From Bacteroides pyogenes_A (GTDB lineage Bacteria; Bacteroidota; Bacteroidia; Bacteroidales; Bacteroidaceae): a DNA stretch of 64,000 nucleotides. Both the position numbers and the translations under genes were made by a program. The stretch is from NCBI RefSeq assembly GCF_048595595.1, contig NZ_CP184347.1. One strand, written 5' to 3'. Shown here piece after piece: positions 27,326 to 35,848 of this stretch. The notes below the pieces were generated by a model that made no database searches, was not told the DNA's origin, and saw only the letters and a list, made by a program, of their open reading frames with translations. Numbering within the stretch: the stretch's first letter is position 1; each line of letters opens with the position of its first letter.

Positions 27326-27470
27326 CGCCCGAATAAACCCGCCCCCATTAAGAATGTTCAAATTTCTCCGTGCATAAGTACCTAAAAGTATAAAAAACAG
27401 GCACGATAAAAAATGAATTAAAGAGGAACCGGACAGTCTCTCCTTTGTCAATAGATAAACGAACACGCAT

Positions 27471-27914
27471 TTATCGTAGGCGATCTGCGGCTTTCACCAT
27501 TACTTCATCGCGCCCGATGGCACGAATCGCCAAGATATTCAGAATAATCGAAACAAGCGGGAGACAGAGAGCCCATCCGATGCGAAACATGCCGGCATTA
27601 TCTTTTAATGCGGTATAAAAAGCGAAAAAGGCAATATAATAACCTACCAACAACAAAGAGTTGAAAATAGTCATGCGAATTTGGAGCATACGGTTCTTAT
27701 ATAGAAAAATAGTCCCCAAGGCTACGATACCGCTAAGCGCCAAAATACCGAATAAGCCCCAAGTCGATTGAAAAGAATCATGCATATCTACTCCCAAAGC
27801 TTTAAAGGCATGCTCCCCCATCGTATCTGTAAAATATCCCATAGGCAGGCACATCGCCGCAATCAGCGCTCCTGTGACGATTAATAGATAAACTGTTTGA
27901 ATTCGTTGAAGCAT
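27471..27914 (-). CDS. DUF4293 integral membrane protein
   Basis: The 147-residue protein has four predicted membrane segments (TVYLLIVTGALIAAMCLPMG, WGLFGILALSGIVALGTIFL, FNSLLLVGYYIAFFAFYTAL, LCLPLVSIILNILAIRAIG). It belongs to DUF4293, a family found in Bacteroidota and regularly placed near bamD and the omega-like subunit, as here. Its function is unknown. Confidence 0.88.
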   Translation of the reverse strand: MLQRIQTVYLLIVTGALIAAMCLPMGYFTDTMGEHAFKALGVDMHDSFQSTWGLFGILALSGIVALGTIFLYKNRMLQIRMTIFNSLLLVGYYIAFFAFYTALKDNAGMFRIGWALCLPLVSIILNILAIRAIGRDEVMVKAADRLR

Positions 27915-28025
27915 AATTTATATATGAATAAGTAAAGTTAAACAATAATAGCCAAGCAATAAGGAGCGGAATAAGCATTCCTCCTACTTACTTGACTATT
28001 TCCATTTTTTGTCAAAAACAATAAG

Positions 28026-28361
28026 TTATTGAAGTTTTTCTTTCTCTTTCGCCGGATTTCTATAATAGATTTTCCCTTCAATATATTCCTGGGTGGCAAT
28101 CAACGTAGGTTTCGGCAATTTTTCGTAATAACGGGAGATTTCGATTTGCTCTCTGTTTTCAAACACTTCTTCCATATTATCCGAGTAGGAAGCAAATTCT
28201 GCCAATTTCTTTGACAAATCGCTTTTTATCTCGACGCTGATTTGGTTGGCCCGTTTACCTATAATGGCAACACTTTCATATACATTCCCGGTATCAGCAC
28301 AGAGATCCATCATATCACGGGTTACCGTCGTTGTGGGAGCATTTGTTTTTTTGTAATCCAT
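28026..28361 (-). CDS. RNA polymerase omega/Rpb6-like subunit
   Basis: The 111-residue protein (VTRDMMDLCADTGNVYESVAIIGKRANQI, then LPKPTLIATQEYIEGKIYYR) resembles the Rpb6/omega-like protein of Bacteroidota, which replaces the classical RpoZ sequence. It lies between bamD (15 bp upstream) and DUF4293, a conserved order in the phylum. It should bind the beta-prime subunit and stabilise RNA polymerase. Confidence 0.85.
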   Translation of the reverse strand: MDYKKTNAPTTTVTRDMMDLCADTGNVYESVAIIGKRANQISVEIKSDLSKKLAEFASYSDNMEEVFENREQIEISRYYEKLPKPTLIATQEYIEGKIYYRNPAKEKEKLQ

Positions 28362-28376
28362 AAATCTATAATAAAA

Positions 28377-29180
28377 TTAGTCTTTAGTTACTTTTTTCGA
28401 TTCTCTGAAAATTTTTTCAGCCTCTTTCAGATATTTGCTTTCAGGAAACTCATTTTTGAAAGCGTAATATTCGTCTATTGTTTCGCGATAGCGATCAAGC
28501 TTCTTGGATTCTACGCTATTGACCGCCATTTCATAGCGGGCACGGAGAATCAAAATAGAAAGTTCTTCGCGATAATCGGTGTAAGGATAATCTTTCAACG
28601 CATTTTGGGCAGTAATGATAGACGATTCATAGTTATTACCCATGTAATTACCCAGATTGTAATATAAACGCGCAGAATAAAGTTCTTTCAACACCAATTT
28701 ATCCTGTAAGGCGAAAATCATATTTTGCGCTTCCAGCTTTTTGCTGCTTCCCGGAAAATATTCCATAAACATCTGCAATTGCTGAATGGCCTGATAAGTG
28801 CTTGTTTGATCGAGCCGCGGTTCGGGAGTATCCAAGAATAGCGATTTCCCCGCATGGAAACGAGCCAATTCGGTATAAGTGCCTCGCGGATAAGTAGTGT
28901 AATAAGTGATAAATGTTTGAGCAGCAGTTTGATAATCCTTTTGATTGTAGTAACACATTCCCAACATATACAGCGATTCTTCTGCTTTGTCTGTTCCTTT
29001 CAGAATAGTAATCAATTCGTTAAGCAGAGTAGCCGACCGATTGTACTGTCCTTTCGCGAAATAATTTTTGGCAGCTTCGTACTTATATTCATAATCAGTG
29101 CTTTTCAGCAATTTATTATACTCTCCGCAGGAAGTCAGAGCGGCTGCTGCAAGCAAAACTATAAGGATATTCTTCTTCAT
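28377..29180 (-). CDS. bamD: Outer-membrane assembly lipoprotein BamD
   Basis: BamD is the essential lipoprotein that with BamA inserts beta-barrels into the outer membrane. The 267-residue protein has a lipobox (LTSCGEY, cysteine 18) and TPR helices (YEAAKNYFAKGQYNRSATLL, YMLGMCYYNQKDYQTAAQTF). The conserved surface motif for signal recognition was not checked. It is the first gene of the bamD-omega-DUF4293 block and has its own promoter about 20 bp upstream. Confidence 0.94.
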   Translation of the reverse strand: MKKNILIVLLAAAALTSCGEYNKLLKSTDYEYKYEAAKNYFAKGQYNRSATLLNELITILKGTDKAEESLYMLGMCYYNQKDYQTAAQTFITYYTTYPRGTYTELARFHAGKSLFLDTPEPRLDQTSTYQAIQQLQMFMEYFPGSSKKLEAQNMIFALQDKLVLKELYSARLYYNLGNYMGNNYESSIITAQNALKDYPYTDYREELSILILRARYEMAVNSVESKKLDRYRETIDEYYAFKNEFPESKYLKEAEKIFRESKKVTKD

Positions 29181-29199
29181 TCTATTAAAAAATAATGCG

Positions 29200-29230
29200 C
29201 AAAGTTACTTATTCGTCGGGAATTAACCAA
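29200..29230 (-). promoter_or_regulatory. Promoter of bamD
   Basis: On the minus strand TTG (29228-29230), 20 bp, then TAACTTTG (29200-29207) is an exact -7 match at a standard spacing. It predicts a leader of about 12-15 nt. Confidence 0.6.
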
Positions 29231-29314
29231 TTAATCTACCTTTTTTAATACATAAAAGGCGTTAAACGACGAAAGAAATGGACCGATAAAGCAAAACATA
29301 GATCACAAAGCAAA

Positions 29315-29740
29315 CTATAATTTGTACAAATCGCTTGCCGCCAGCAGGTCTACTTTCTTCTCTTTCAGCACGGCAATACATTTCTCCAGATTACTCGGGC
29401 GGATCACTACATTCGCTACATGATTGCTCGCAAACGAATACATGTATTCTATGAAAACACCTTCAGCTGAAAGATATTTCAACACTTTGGCCAAAGCACC
29501 GGGAATATTCGGGCAACTAATACCAATCACATCGGTTATATTTACCGCAAAATTGTTCTCTTTTAAAGCTTTGTATGCCTTATCCGGATCCGATACTATT
29601 CCCCGTAAAATGCCGAAATCGGCATTTTCGGCAATACACAGCGCGGAAAGATTGATGTTTTCTTTTGCCAACACCTCGGTTACTTCCGTCAGCCTTCCCG
29701 ATTTATTTTCCAGGAAAATAGAAAGTTGTTTTGCTACCAT
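29315..29740 (-). CDS. Tandem ACT-domain protein
   Basis: The 141-residue protein has two ACT-like units (QLSIFLENKSGRLTEVTEVLAKENIN and ISCPNIPGALAKVLKYLSAEGVF). ACT domains bind amino acids and regulate metabolic enzymes. It starts 33 bp after the phenylacetate-CoA ligase gene, a pairing often seen in anaerobes, so it probably senses an aromatic amino acid or related compound. The ligand is unknown. Confidence 0.9.
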   Translation of the reverse strand: MVAKQLSIFLENKSGRLTEVTEVLAKENINLSALCIAENADFGILRGIVSDPDKAYKALKENNFAVNITDVIGISCPNIPGALAKVLKYLSAEGVFIEYMYSFASNHVANVVIRPSNLEKCIAVLKEKKVDLLAASDLYKL

Positions 29741-29773
29741 GATCTTAAACTATTTAGATTTTATTTCTCACAT

Positions 29774-31072
29774 TTAAAGTCTCCTATTATCTATTATCCG
29801 TTGGGCTTTTCCGGTACTGCGTTCGATGCTTCGAGGTTCCACAAATTTCACCTTTACTCCCAATCCTAACACGCTTTGCAAACGATCGCTCAGTTTCTTC
29901 TTCAGCGCAAGCATTTTATTGATTTCGTCCGAATAAAAATCGGGACGTATCTCTACACGCAGCTCCATTGTATCCGTATTGTTTTCTCTGTCTACTATTA
30001 ATAAATAGTGCGGTTCAAACTCTTCCATCTCTAGAATTACCGATTCGAACTGGGTGGGAAAAACATTCACTCCCCGAACAATCAACATATCGTCGCTGCG
30101 TGCTAAAATTCGGTTCATGCGTACTAAAGTCCGCCCACAAGAACATTTTTCATAATTCAGAGAAGTTAAATCCCGTGTCCTGTAGCGCAATAACGGCATG
30201 CCTTCCTTGCTGAGATGAGTAAAAACCAGTTCGCCTGTTTCTCCGGGACCAACCGATTGTAAGGTGTCCGGATCTATAATCTCGGGAAAAAAATAATCTT
30301 CGTTCAAATGAGCGCCTTCCTGACATTCGCATTCATATCCCACTCCGGGACCGGCTATTTCACTAAGTCCATATAAGTCGTATGCTTTGATTCCAAGTTT
30401 ATCTTCAATTTCACGGCGCATGTTCTCCGTCCACGGCTCCGCGCCGAAAATTCCGATTTTCAGTTTGAATTCGTCGCGGGGCAACTTCGACTCTTTGATA
30501 GCGTCTGCCAGATAAAGAGCATACGAAGGCGTACAGCAAAGTACCGTGGCACCGAAATCATGCATCAAAGTTATTTGCTTTTTCGTGTTGCCGCTGGACA
30601 TGGGAATCACTGAGGCTCCGATATTTTCGGCGCCTGAGTGTGCGCCCAGCCCACCTGTAAACAATCCGTATCCGTAAGAAATCTGAAAAACATCCGAGCG
30701 ATCGGCCCCATAAGCCGTATAAGCTCGCGAAAGGCATTCCATCCACGATGATAAGTCCTTGCGGGTATACCCCACTACCGTAGGCTTTCCCGTCGTACCG
30801 GAAGAAGCGTGTATACGAACAATTTGACTCATCGGTACGGCACAAAGACCAAACGGATAATTCTCTCTCAAATTATGTTTTGTAGTAAAGGGAAGTTTTG
30901 TGATGTCGTCAATCGATTGTATGTCATCCGGGGTCAATCCCATTTCGTGCATCTTTCTCCGATAAAAAGGAGTGTTGTGATATACATATTCTACAATCTT
31001 CCTGAGACGTATGTCCTGAATTTTACGAAGACTTTCACGATCCATGCATTCAATCGCTTCATTCCAAATCAT
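29774..31072 (-). CDS. paaK: Phenylacetate-CoA ligase
   Basis: The 432-residue adenylate-forming enzyme (ANL superfamily) has the ATP-binding motif SSGTTGKPTVVGYT, the acyl-adenylation motif YGLSEIAGPGVGYEC, RYRTRDLT and the C-terminal lysine-containing tail SIERSTGKAQRIIDN. It activates arylacetates to CoA thioesters. Gut anaerobes may use it reversibly with indolepyruvate oxidoreductase (IorAB) to handle aromatic amino acids, but no ior genes are adjacent here. A possible promoter (TAATTTTG at 31100-31107 on minus, TTG 21 bp upstream) precedes it. Confidence 0.93.
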   Translation of the reverse strand: MIWNEAIECMDRESLRKIQDIRLRKIVEYVYHNTPFYRRKMHEMGLTPDDIQSIDDITKLPFTTKHNLRENYPFGLCAVPMSQIVRIHASSGTTGKPTVVGYTRKDLSSWMECLSRAYTAYGADRSDVFQISYGYGLFTGGLGAHSGAENIGASVIPMSSGNTKKQITLMHDFGATVLCCTPSYALYLADAIKESKLPRDEFKLKIGIFGAEPWTENMRREIEDKLGIKAYDLYGLSEIAGPGVGYECECQEGAHLNEDYFFPEIIDPDTLQSVGPGETGELVFTHLSKEGMPLLRYRTRDLTSLNYEKCSCGRTLVRMNRILARSDDMLIVRGVNVFPTQFESVILEMEEFEPHYLLIVDRENNTDTMELRVEIRPDFYSDEINKMLALKKKLSDRLQSVLGLGVKVKFVEPRSIERSTGKAQRIIDNRRL

Positions 31073-31210
31073 GTTTTCCGGTGTATTTTATTAGTGGTAC
31101 AAAATTATTTTCTGACTTGAATATCTTGCAAAGTAAAGGATTTATTTGGATAAATGATTTGTTATATCGATTATTTTACCGAATATTGTCCTTCTTTTCA
31201 ACGATTGACT

Positions 31211-33244
31211 ATGAATTTTGAATTGACATCAGCCTATAAACCTACCGGTGATCAGCCCGAAGCGATAGCCCAACTGACTGAAGGAATACGTCAAGGCATT
31301 CCCGGGCAGACATTGTTGGGCGTTACCGGTTCCGGAAAGACATTTACCATTGCCAACGTTGTTGCCAATATTAACAAGCCGACGTTGATTTTAAGCCACA
31401 ATAAGACATTGGCGGCGCAACTGTACAGTGAATTTAAAGGTTTCTTCCCGAATAATGCGGTAGAATACTATGTTTCGTACTATGATTACTATCAGCCGGA
31501 AGCGTACTTGCCGAGTACCGATACGTATATAGAGAAAGATCTTGCCATCAACGACGAGATTGACAAATTGCGGCTCGCCGCTACTTCGGCCCTGCTTTCC
31601 GGGCGGAAGGATGTGGTGGTCGTTTCTTCGGTTTCCTGTATCTACGGTATGGGAAATCCTGCCGACTTCTATAATAATGTCATTGAAATCGAATGCGGGC
31701 GTATGCTCGACCGGAATGTTTTTCTGCGTCGGTTAGTAGATAGCTTGTATACACGAAACGATATAGACCTGAATCGGGGAAATTTCCGTGTGAAAGGAGA
31801 TACGGTGGATATCTATCTGGCATATTCCGACCATTTGCTTCGGGTGACTTTTTGGGGTGACGAGATTGACGGCATCGAGGAGGTAGATCCCGTAAGCGGT
31901 GTTACCGTCGCTCCTTTTCAGGCATATAAAATATATCCAGCCAATCTTTTCATGACAACGAAAGAAGCGACCCTTCGCGCCATTCGTCAGATTGAAGATG
32001 ATTTGACCAAACAGGTAGCCTATTTCAGGTCCATCGGCAAGGAATATGAAGCGAAACGGCTGTACGAACGTGTCACGTACGATATGGAAATGATTCGGGA
32101 GTTGGGACATTGCTCGGGCATTGAAAATTATTCGCGCTATTTCGACGGGCGCGAAGCGGGAACCCGTCCGTATTGCCTGCTCGATTTTTTTCCTGACGAC
32201 TTTCTGATCGTTATCGACGAGAGCCATGTGAGTGTTCCGCAGATACGCGCCATGTACGGAGGAGACCGCGCCCGCAAAACGAATCTTGTGGAGTATGGGT
32301 TTCGATTGCCTGCGGCAATGGACAATCGTCCGCTGAAGTTCGAAGAGTTCGAGGCAATGGCCAAACAAGTGATTTACGTCAGCGCCACGCCGGCGGAATA
32401 TGAATTGGCACAATCGGAAGGAATTATTGTTGAACAGGTTATCCGTCCGACCGGATTGCTCGACCCTGTCATAGATGTACGTCCGAGTATGAATCAAATA
32501 GACGATTTGATGGAGGAAATTCAACTCCGGATCGAAAAAGAAGAACGGGTACTCGTCACCACACTGACCAAACGCATGGCCGAAGAACTCACCGAATATC
32601 TTTTGAATCACGGCGTGCGATGCAACTATATCCATAGTGATGTGGACACACTGGAGCGCGTGAAGATCATGGATAGTCTTCGTCAGGGAATTTACGATGT
32701 ATTGATCGGTGTGAATCTGCTGCGTGAAGGGCTCGACTTGCCCGAAGTTTCTCTTGTCGCCATTTTGGACGCCGACAAAGAAGGCTTCCTCCGGTCGCAC
32801 CGATCGTTGACGCAAACTGCCGGACGTGCCGCGCGTAATGTAAACGGGAAAGTCATCATGTATGCCGATAAGATAACCGAGAGTATGCAGCTGACCATTG
32901 ACGAGACCAACCGCCGGCGCGAGAAACAATTGGCGTACAACGAAGCCAACGGTATTACTCCGCAACAAATTAAAAAGGCACGTAATCTGGCTGTATTCGG
33001 GCACACGGACGCGGAATCCGGCGAGCTTCCCAAAGAGAAACGTGCTTATGTCGAACCTGCCGCACCGAATATCGCTGCCGATCCGATCGTACAATATATG
33101 AATAAGGCGCAAATGGAAAAAAGTATTGAGCGTACCCGCAAACTGATGCAGGAAGCGGCTAAGAAACTGGACTTCATCGAAGCGGCGCAATATCGCGACG
33201 AATTGTTGAAACTGGAAGATCTGATGAAAGAAAAATGGGGATAA
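31211..33244 (+). CDS. uvrB: Excinuclease ABC subunit B
   Basis: UvrB is the DNA-damage-verifying helicase-like subunit of nucleotide excision repair. The ATG at 31211 gives MNFELTSAYKPTGDQPEAIA, the usual family start; the upstream ATG at 31154 would add a non-conserved tail. Present are the Walker A GVTGSGKT, the beta-hairpin YVSYYDYYQPEAYLPSTDTYIEKD (ends of the motif only are diagnostic), the helicase motif DESHVSVPQ, and a C-terminal UVR domain (LDFIEAAQYRDELLKLE). Length 677 residues is normal. Confidence 0.97.
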   Translation: MNFELTSAYKPTGDQPEAIAQLTEGIRQGIPGQTLLGVTGSGKTFTIANVVANINKPTLILSHNKTLAAQLYSEFKGFFPNNAVEYYVSYYDYYQPEAYLPSTDTYIEKDLAINDEIDKLRLAATSALLSGRKDVVVVSSVSCIYGMGNPADFYNNVIEIECGRMLDRNVFLRRLVDSLYTRNDIDLNRGNFRVKGDTVDIYLAYSDHLLRVTFWGDEIDGIEEVDPVSGVTVAPFQAYKIYPANLFMTTKEATLRAIRQIEDDLTKQVAYFRSIGKEYEAKRLYERVTYDMEMIRELGHCSGIENYSRYFDGREAGTRPYCLLDFFPDDFLIVIDESHVSVPQIRAMYGGDRARKTNLVEYGFRLPAAMDNRPLKFEEFEAMAKQVIYVSATPAEYELAQSEGIIVEQVIRPTGLLDPVIDVRPSMNQIDDLMEEIQLRIEKEERVLVTTLTKRMAEELTEYLLNHGVRCNYIHSDVDTLERVKIMDSLRQGIYDVLIGVNLLREGLDLPEVSLVAILDADKEGFLRSHRSLTQTAGRAARNVNGKVIMYADKITESMQLTIDETNRRREKQLAYNEANGITPQQIKKARNLAVFGHTDAESGELPKEKRAYVEPAAPNIAADPIVQYMNKAQMEKSIERTRKLMQEAAKKLDFIEAAQYRDELLKLEDLMKEKWG

Positions 33245-33319
33245 ATTATTAATAAACATAGAACAATACCCCATCCCTCTTAATATATGTTATAAAACAT
33301 ATTATTTTGCTTGTATAGT

Positions 33320-33349
33320 TTGCTATTTTCGAAAAAGTCCCTATCTTTG
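33320..33349 (+). promoter_or_regulatory. Promoter of the short leader RNA
   Basis: TTG (33320-33322, within TTTG), 19 bp, then TATCTTTG (33342-33349). This is one of the best matches in the window to the Bacteroides housekeeping promoter. Confidence 0.7.
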
Positions 33350-33355
33350 CAATGT

Positions 33356-33417
33356 GTTTTTCATAGTATTAGATTTAAGGTTAACAAAGGTTGGAGTACA
33401 GCGGTACTCCTTTTTTT
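33356..33417 (+). ncRNA. Short structured leader or small RNA ending in a strong terminator
   Basis: From the strong promoter, transcription should start near 33356 and meet, about 40 nt later, a terminator hairpin GGAGTAC-agcg-GTACTCC (33393-33410) with TTTTTTT. The roughly 60-nt product has no open frame of note. It lies 40 bp before an AlaX-like gene, so it may be an attenuator leader for that gene or a free-standing small RNA. From memory, Bacteroides genomes carry similar leaders with the ATTAGATTTAAGGTTAACAA core, but I could not check this. Confidence 0.55.
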
Positions 33418-33457
33418 ATGCCCATACTACATGTGGCATATACTAAGATAAAATCAT

Positions 33458-33934
33458 ATGGAGCAAAAAACAATTCTAAACGGTCATAATAAACAAGAGT
33501 ATCCTCCTATGCACACGGCAGAACATCTGTTGAATGCAACTATGGTACGTGCTTTCGGATGTCCGCGTTCACGGAACGCCCATATCGAAAGAAAGAAAAG
33601 CAAATGCGATTACCTGCTTCCTTCCTGCCCTACTCCCGAACAGATACAAAATATCGAGGACAGCGTGAATGAAGCAATCAAAAGAAATCTGCCGGTTAAT
33701 ACGGAGTTTGTGACATATGATGAAGCCAAAGAGTTGGTGGATTTAAGCAAATTGCCTGCCGATGCCTGCCGGATGCTGCGCATCGTGCGAATTGGAAATT
33801 ATGACGCCTGCGCTTGCATTGGGTTGCACGTGGAAAACACCTCCGAGATTGGAACTTTTAAAATTATCAGTTATGACTATAATGAAGACGAGAAGACACT
33901 TCGGATAAGATTTAAACTTATTGGCAATAAATAG
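33458..33934 (+). CDS. AlaX-like alanyl-tRNA editing protein (tRNA_SAD-type)
   Basis: The 158-residue protein carries the metal-binding residues of the AlaRS editing domain and AlaX: HTAEHLL (H19, H23) and CIGLH (C120, H124). AlaX proteins remove serine or glycine wrongly attached to tRNA-Ala. Compared with typical AlaX, the sequence is short and the first half is rich in lysine and cysteine. The editing substrate is therefore inferred, not proven. A strong promoter and a terminator-like hairpin lie immediately upstream. Confidence 0.82.
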   Translation: MEQKTILNGHNKQEYPPMHTAEHLLNATMVRAFGCPRSRNAHIERKKSKCDYLLPSCPTPEQIQNIEDSVNEAIKRNLPVNTEFVTYDEAKELVDLSKLPADACRMLRIVRIGNYDACACIGLHVENTSEIGTFKIISYDYNEDEKTLRIRFKLIGNK

Positions 33935-34049
33935 ATAAACAAACGTCTTTCTTGTTTAAAACGAATGAAAACGTACATTTTGTCATGTTTCGAGCATTTT
34001 TTTCATACGAAGATGCCAAATAGTCAATCTGTTACGATAAAACACTGCC

Positions 34050-34063
34050 GGCACATATTTTGC
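34050..34063 (+). promoter_or_regulatory. Candidate sigma-54 (-24/-12) promoter for hsp20
   Basis: GGCACATATTTTGC has GG and GC separated by exactly 10 bp, close to the sigma-54 consensus TGGCAC-N5-TTGC. A start about 12 bp downstream would leave a 37-nt leader before the Hsp20 gene. No sigma-70-like TAnnTTTG was found in this gap. Confidence 0.45.
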
Positions 34064-34112
34064 ATCTCTTTTGATGGAAAGAATGTTTAACTAAAAGATA
34101 GGAGAGTAAATT

Positions 34113-34541
34113 ATGATGCCTGTAAGAAAAAATCAAGGTTGGTTACCAAGTATCTTTAATGATTTCTTTGATAACGATTGGATGGTGAGGGCCAATGCAA
34201 CCGCGCCCGCTATCAATGTATTCGAAACAGAAAAAGAGTATAAGGTCGAATTGGCTGCTCCCGGCATGACGAAAGAAGACTTCAATGTTTGCATTGATGA
34301 GGAGAGCAACCTCGTCATTACTATGGAAAAAAAGGTCGAAAACAAGGAAGAGGAGAAAGACGGTCGCTATCTGCGTCGCGAATTCTCATATTCAAAGTTC
34401 CAACAGACTATGATTCTGCCCGATAATGTAGATAAGGAGAATATTTCTGCCGTTGTAGAAAATGGAGTGTTGAACATCCAATTGCCGAAACTCTCGGAAG
34501 AAGCTGTGAAGAAAGCAGAAAAGCGAATCGAAGTAAAATAA
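34113..34541 (+). CDS. Small heat-shock protein, Hsp20/alpha-crystallin family
   Basis: The 142-residue protein has an alpha-crystallin domain (about 35-135; PAINVFETEKEYKVELAAPG, NGVLNIQLPK with the GVL motif) and a short C-terminal tail ending IEVK. Hsp20 proteins hold unfolding clients. Start at the first of two adjacent ATGs (34113 or 34116). It is monocistronic with its own terminator, and a sigma-54-like promoter lies upstream. Confidence 0.94.
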   Translation: MMPVRKNQGWLPSIFNDFFDNDWMVRANATAPAINVFETEKEYKVELAAPGMTKEDFNVCIDEESNLVITMEKKVENKEEEKDGRYLRREFSYSKFQQTMILPDNVDKENISAVVENGVLNIQLPKLSEEAVKKAEKRIEVK

Positions 34542-34561
34542 AAGCGTAACCAATAAGAAGT

Positions 34562-34602
34562 AGAGGGACAAGGAGCATTTTAAAAATGCATCTTTGTCCC
34601 TC
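34562..34602 (+). terminator. Terminator of hsp20
   Basis: AGAGGGACAA pairs with TTGTCCCTCT in a stem of about 18 bp with few mismatches, followed by TTCTTT, 20 bp after the hsp20 stop. Confidence 0.8.
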
Positions 34603-34699
34603 TTTCTTTAGCTATGAACTCATGTGCTTTATTAAAAAATTTACATGCCGACAATGATACGTCCCGTTTATATTGGGATATCGAATTGTCCCAAAATAT

Positions 34700-35815
34700 T
34701 TATCCGTTCTTCCGGTAGCTCATGATCGCCCATATATTAAATCCTGCTGCGAAGAATAGTAATATAATCAATTGAGGTATTAATTCGGATATTCCGCTTC
34801 CACGTAAATACACCATCCGCATCACTTCCATAAAGTATTTCAGAGGATTGAATACCGTTATCATTTGTGCCCATTCAGGCATACTGCTTACAGGGGTAAA
34901 CAATCCGCTCATCAATACCAGAATCAAAAGGAAGAACCACATAACAAACATGGATTGCTGCAATGTGTTCGAATAATTAGAGATGATAAGTCCGAATCCG
35001 GACATCGCGAATACGAAAATAAGGGAAAAGAAGTAAATAGTTATAAAGTTACCCACAGGAACAATTCCATAGAACAGCCATGCCAGTCCGAAACTGATGG
35101 TAAGCACAACAAAACCTACCAGCCAATAAGGCAACAGCTTGGCCAGGATAAAAGTGAACTTCGACACGGGCGTAACATTGATCTGCTCAATTGTTCCAAT
35201 CTCTTTTTCATTGACGACATTCAATGCCGGCAGAAAACCGCAGATCAAACTCAGCAGCATAACCATCAATGCCGGAACCATATAGAATTTGTAATTCAAA
35301 TGCGGATTAAACAATGATTGTGTATCTACCCGTATCGAAGGAAAAGAGGCGAAATCCATATAGCTTTCCGGATGGTCCAATCCTTTTCCCGAGGCATATT
35401 CATGGATGATAGAAGCCAGATAAGAGCTGCCGATTCCTCCTTTCATCCCATTTACCGCATTGGCTGCTATCAGAATGCGAACTTCTTTACCATTCATCCA
35501 ATCTCGTTCTAAATTTGGGGGTATCTCCATGATTATATCTGCCGTTCCCGATTCAATATGCTGCAAACCTTTTGCATATGAAGAAGGCAGTTCTGTCAAG
35601 CGGAAATAAGCAGAAGCCGCAATCTTGTCCGTTAACTGCCGCGAAAAGGCGGAGCAATCATGATCTACGATGTTCAGCCGGATATTTTTTATTTCCAAAG
35701 TTACAGCCCACGGCATCAACAACATACTCATGCAAGGAAAAAGCAGAATCAGCCTCGGCAGAAACGTGTTGCGAAACAGCTGCTTGAACTCTTTTTCTAT
35801 AAGAAACTTAATCAT
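34700..35815 (-). CDS. ABC-2 type permease of the efflux operon (second permease)
   Basis: The 371-residue protein has one N-terminal membrane segment, a large extracytoplasmic domain (about 45-180) and five C-terminal segments, as in the YbhR/YhhJ type permeases. It is the last gene of the operon TolC-HlyD-ATPase-permease-permease and starts 33 bp after the other permease. The two paralogous permeases presumably form a heterodimer. Confidence 0.92.
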   Translation of the reverse strand: MIKFLIEKEFKQLFRNTFLPRLILLFPCMSMLLMPWAVTLEIKNIRLNIVDHDCSAFSRQLTDKIAASAYFRLTELPSSYAKGLQHIESGTADIIMEIPPNLERDWMNGKEVRILIAANAVNGMKGGIGSSYLASIIHEYASGKGLDHPESYMDFASFPSIRVDTQSLFNPHLNYKFYMVPALMVMLLSLICGFLPALNVVNEKEIGTIEQINVTPVSKFTFILAKLLPYWLVGFVVLTISFGLAWLFYGIVPVGNFITIYFFSLIFVFAMSGFGLIISNYSNTLQQSMFVMWFFLLILVLMSGLFTPVSSMPEWAQMITVFNPLKYFMEVMRMVYLRGSGISELIPQLIILLFFAAGFNIWAIMSYRKNG

Positions 35816-35848
35816 AGCTTATCTCTCTTCGAATATAGATACACTTCA

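Noticed and set aside
31733..33274. Long open frame (513 codons) on the minus strand opposite uvrB
   Set aside because: It is a shadow of the conserved uvrB frame with no recognisable domain; high-GC codon bias creates such antisense frames.
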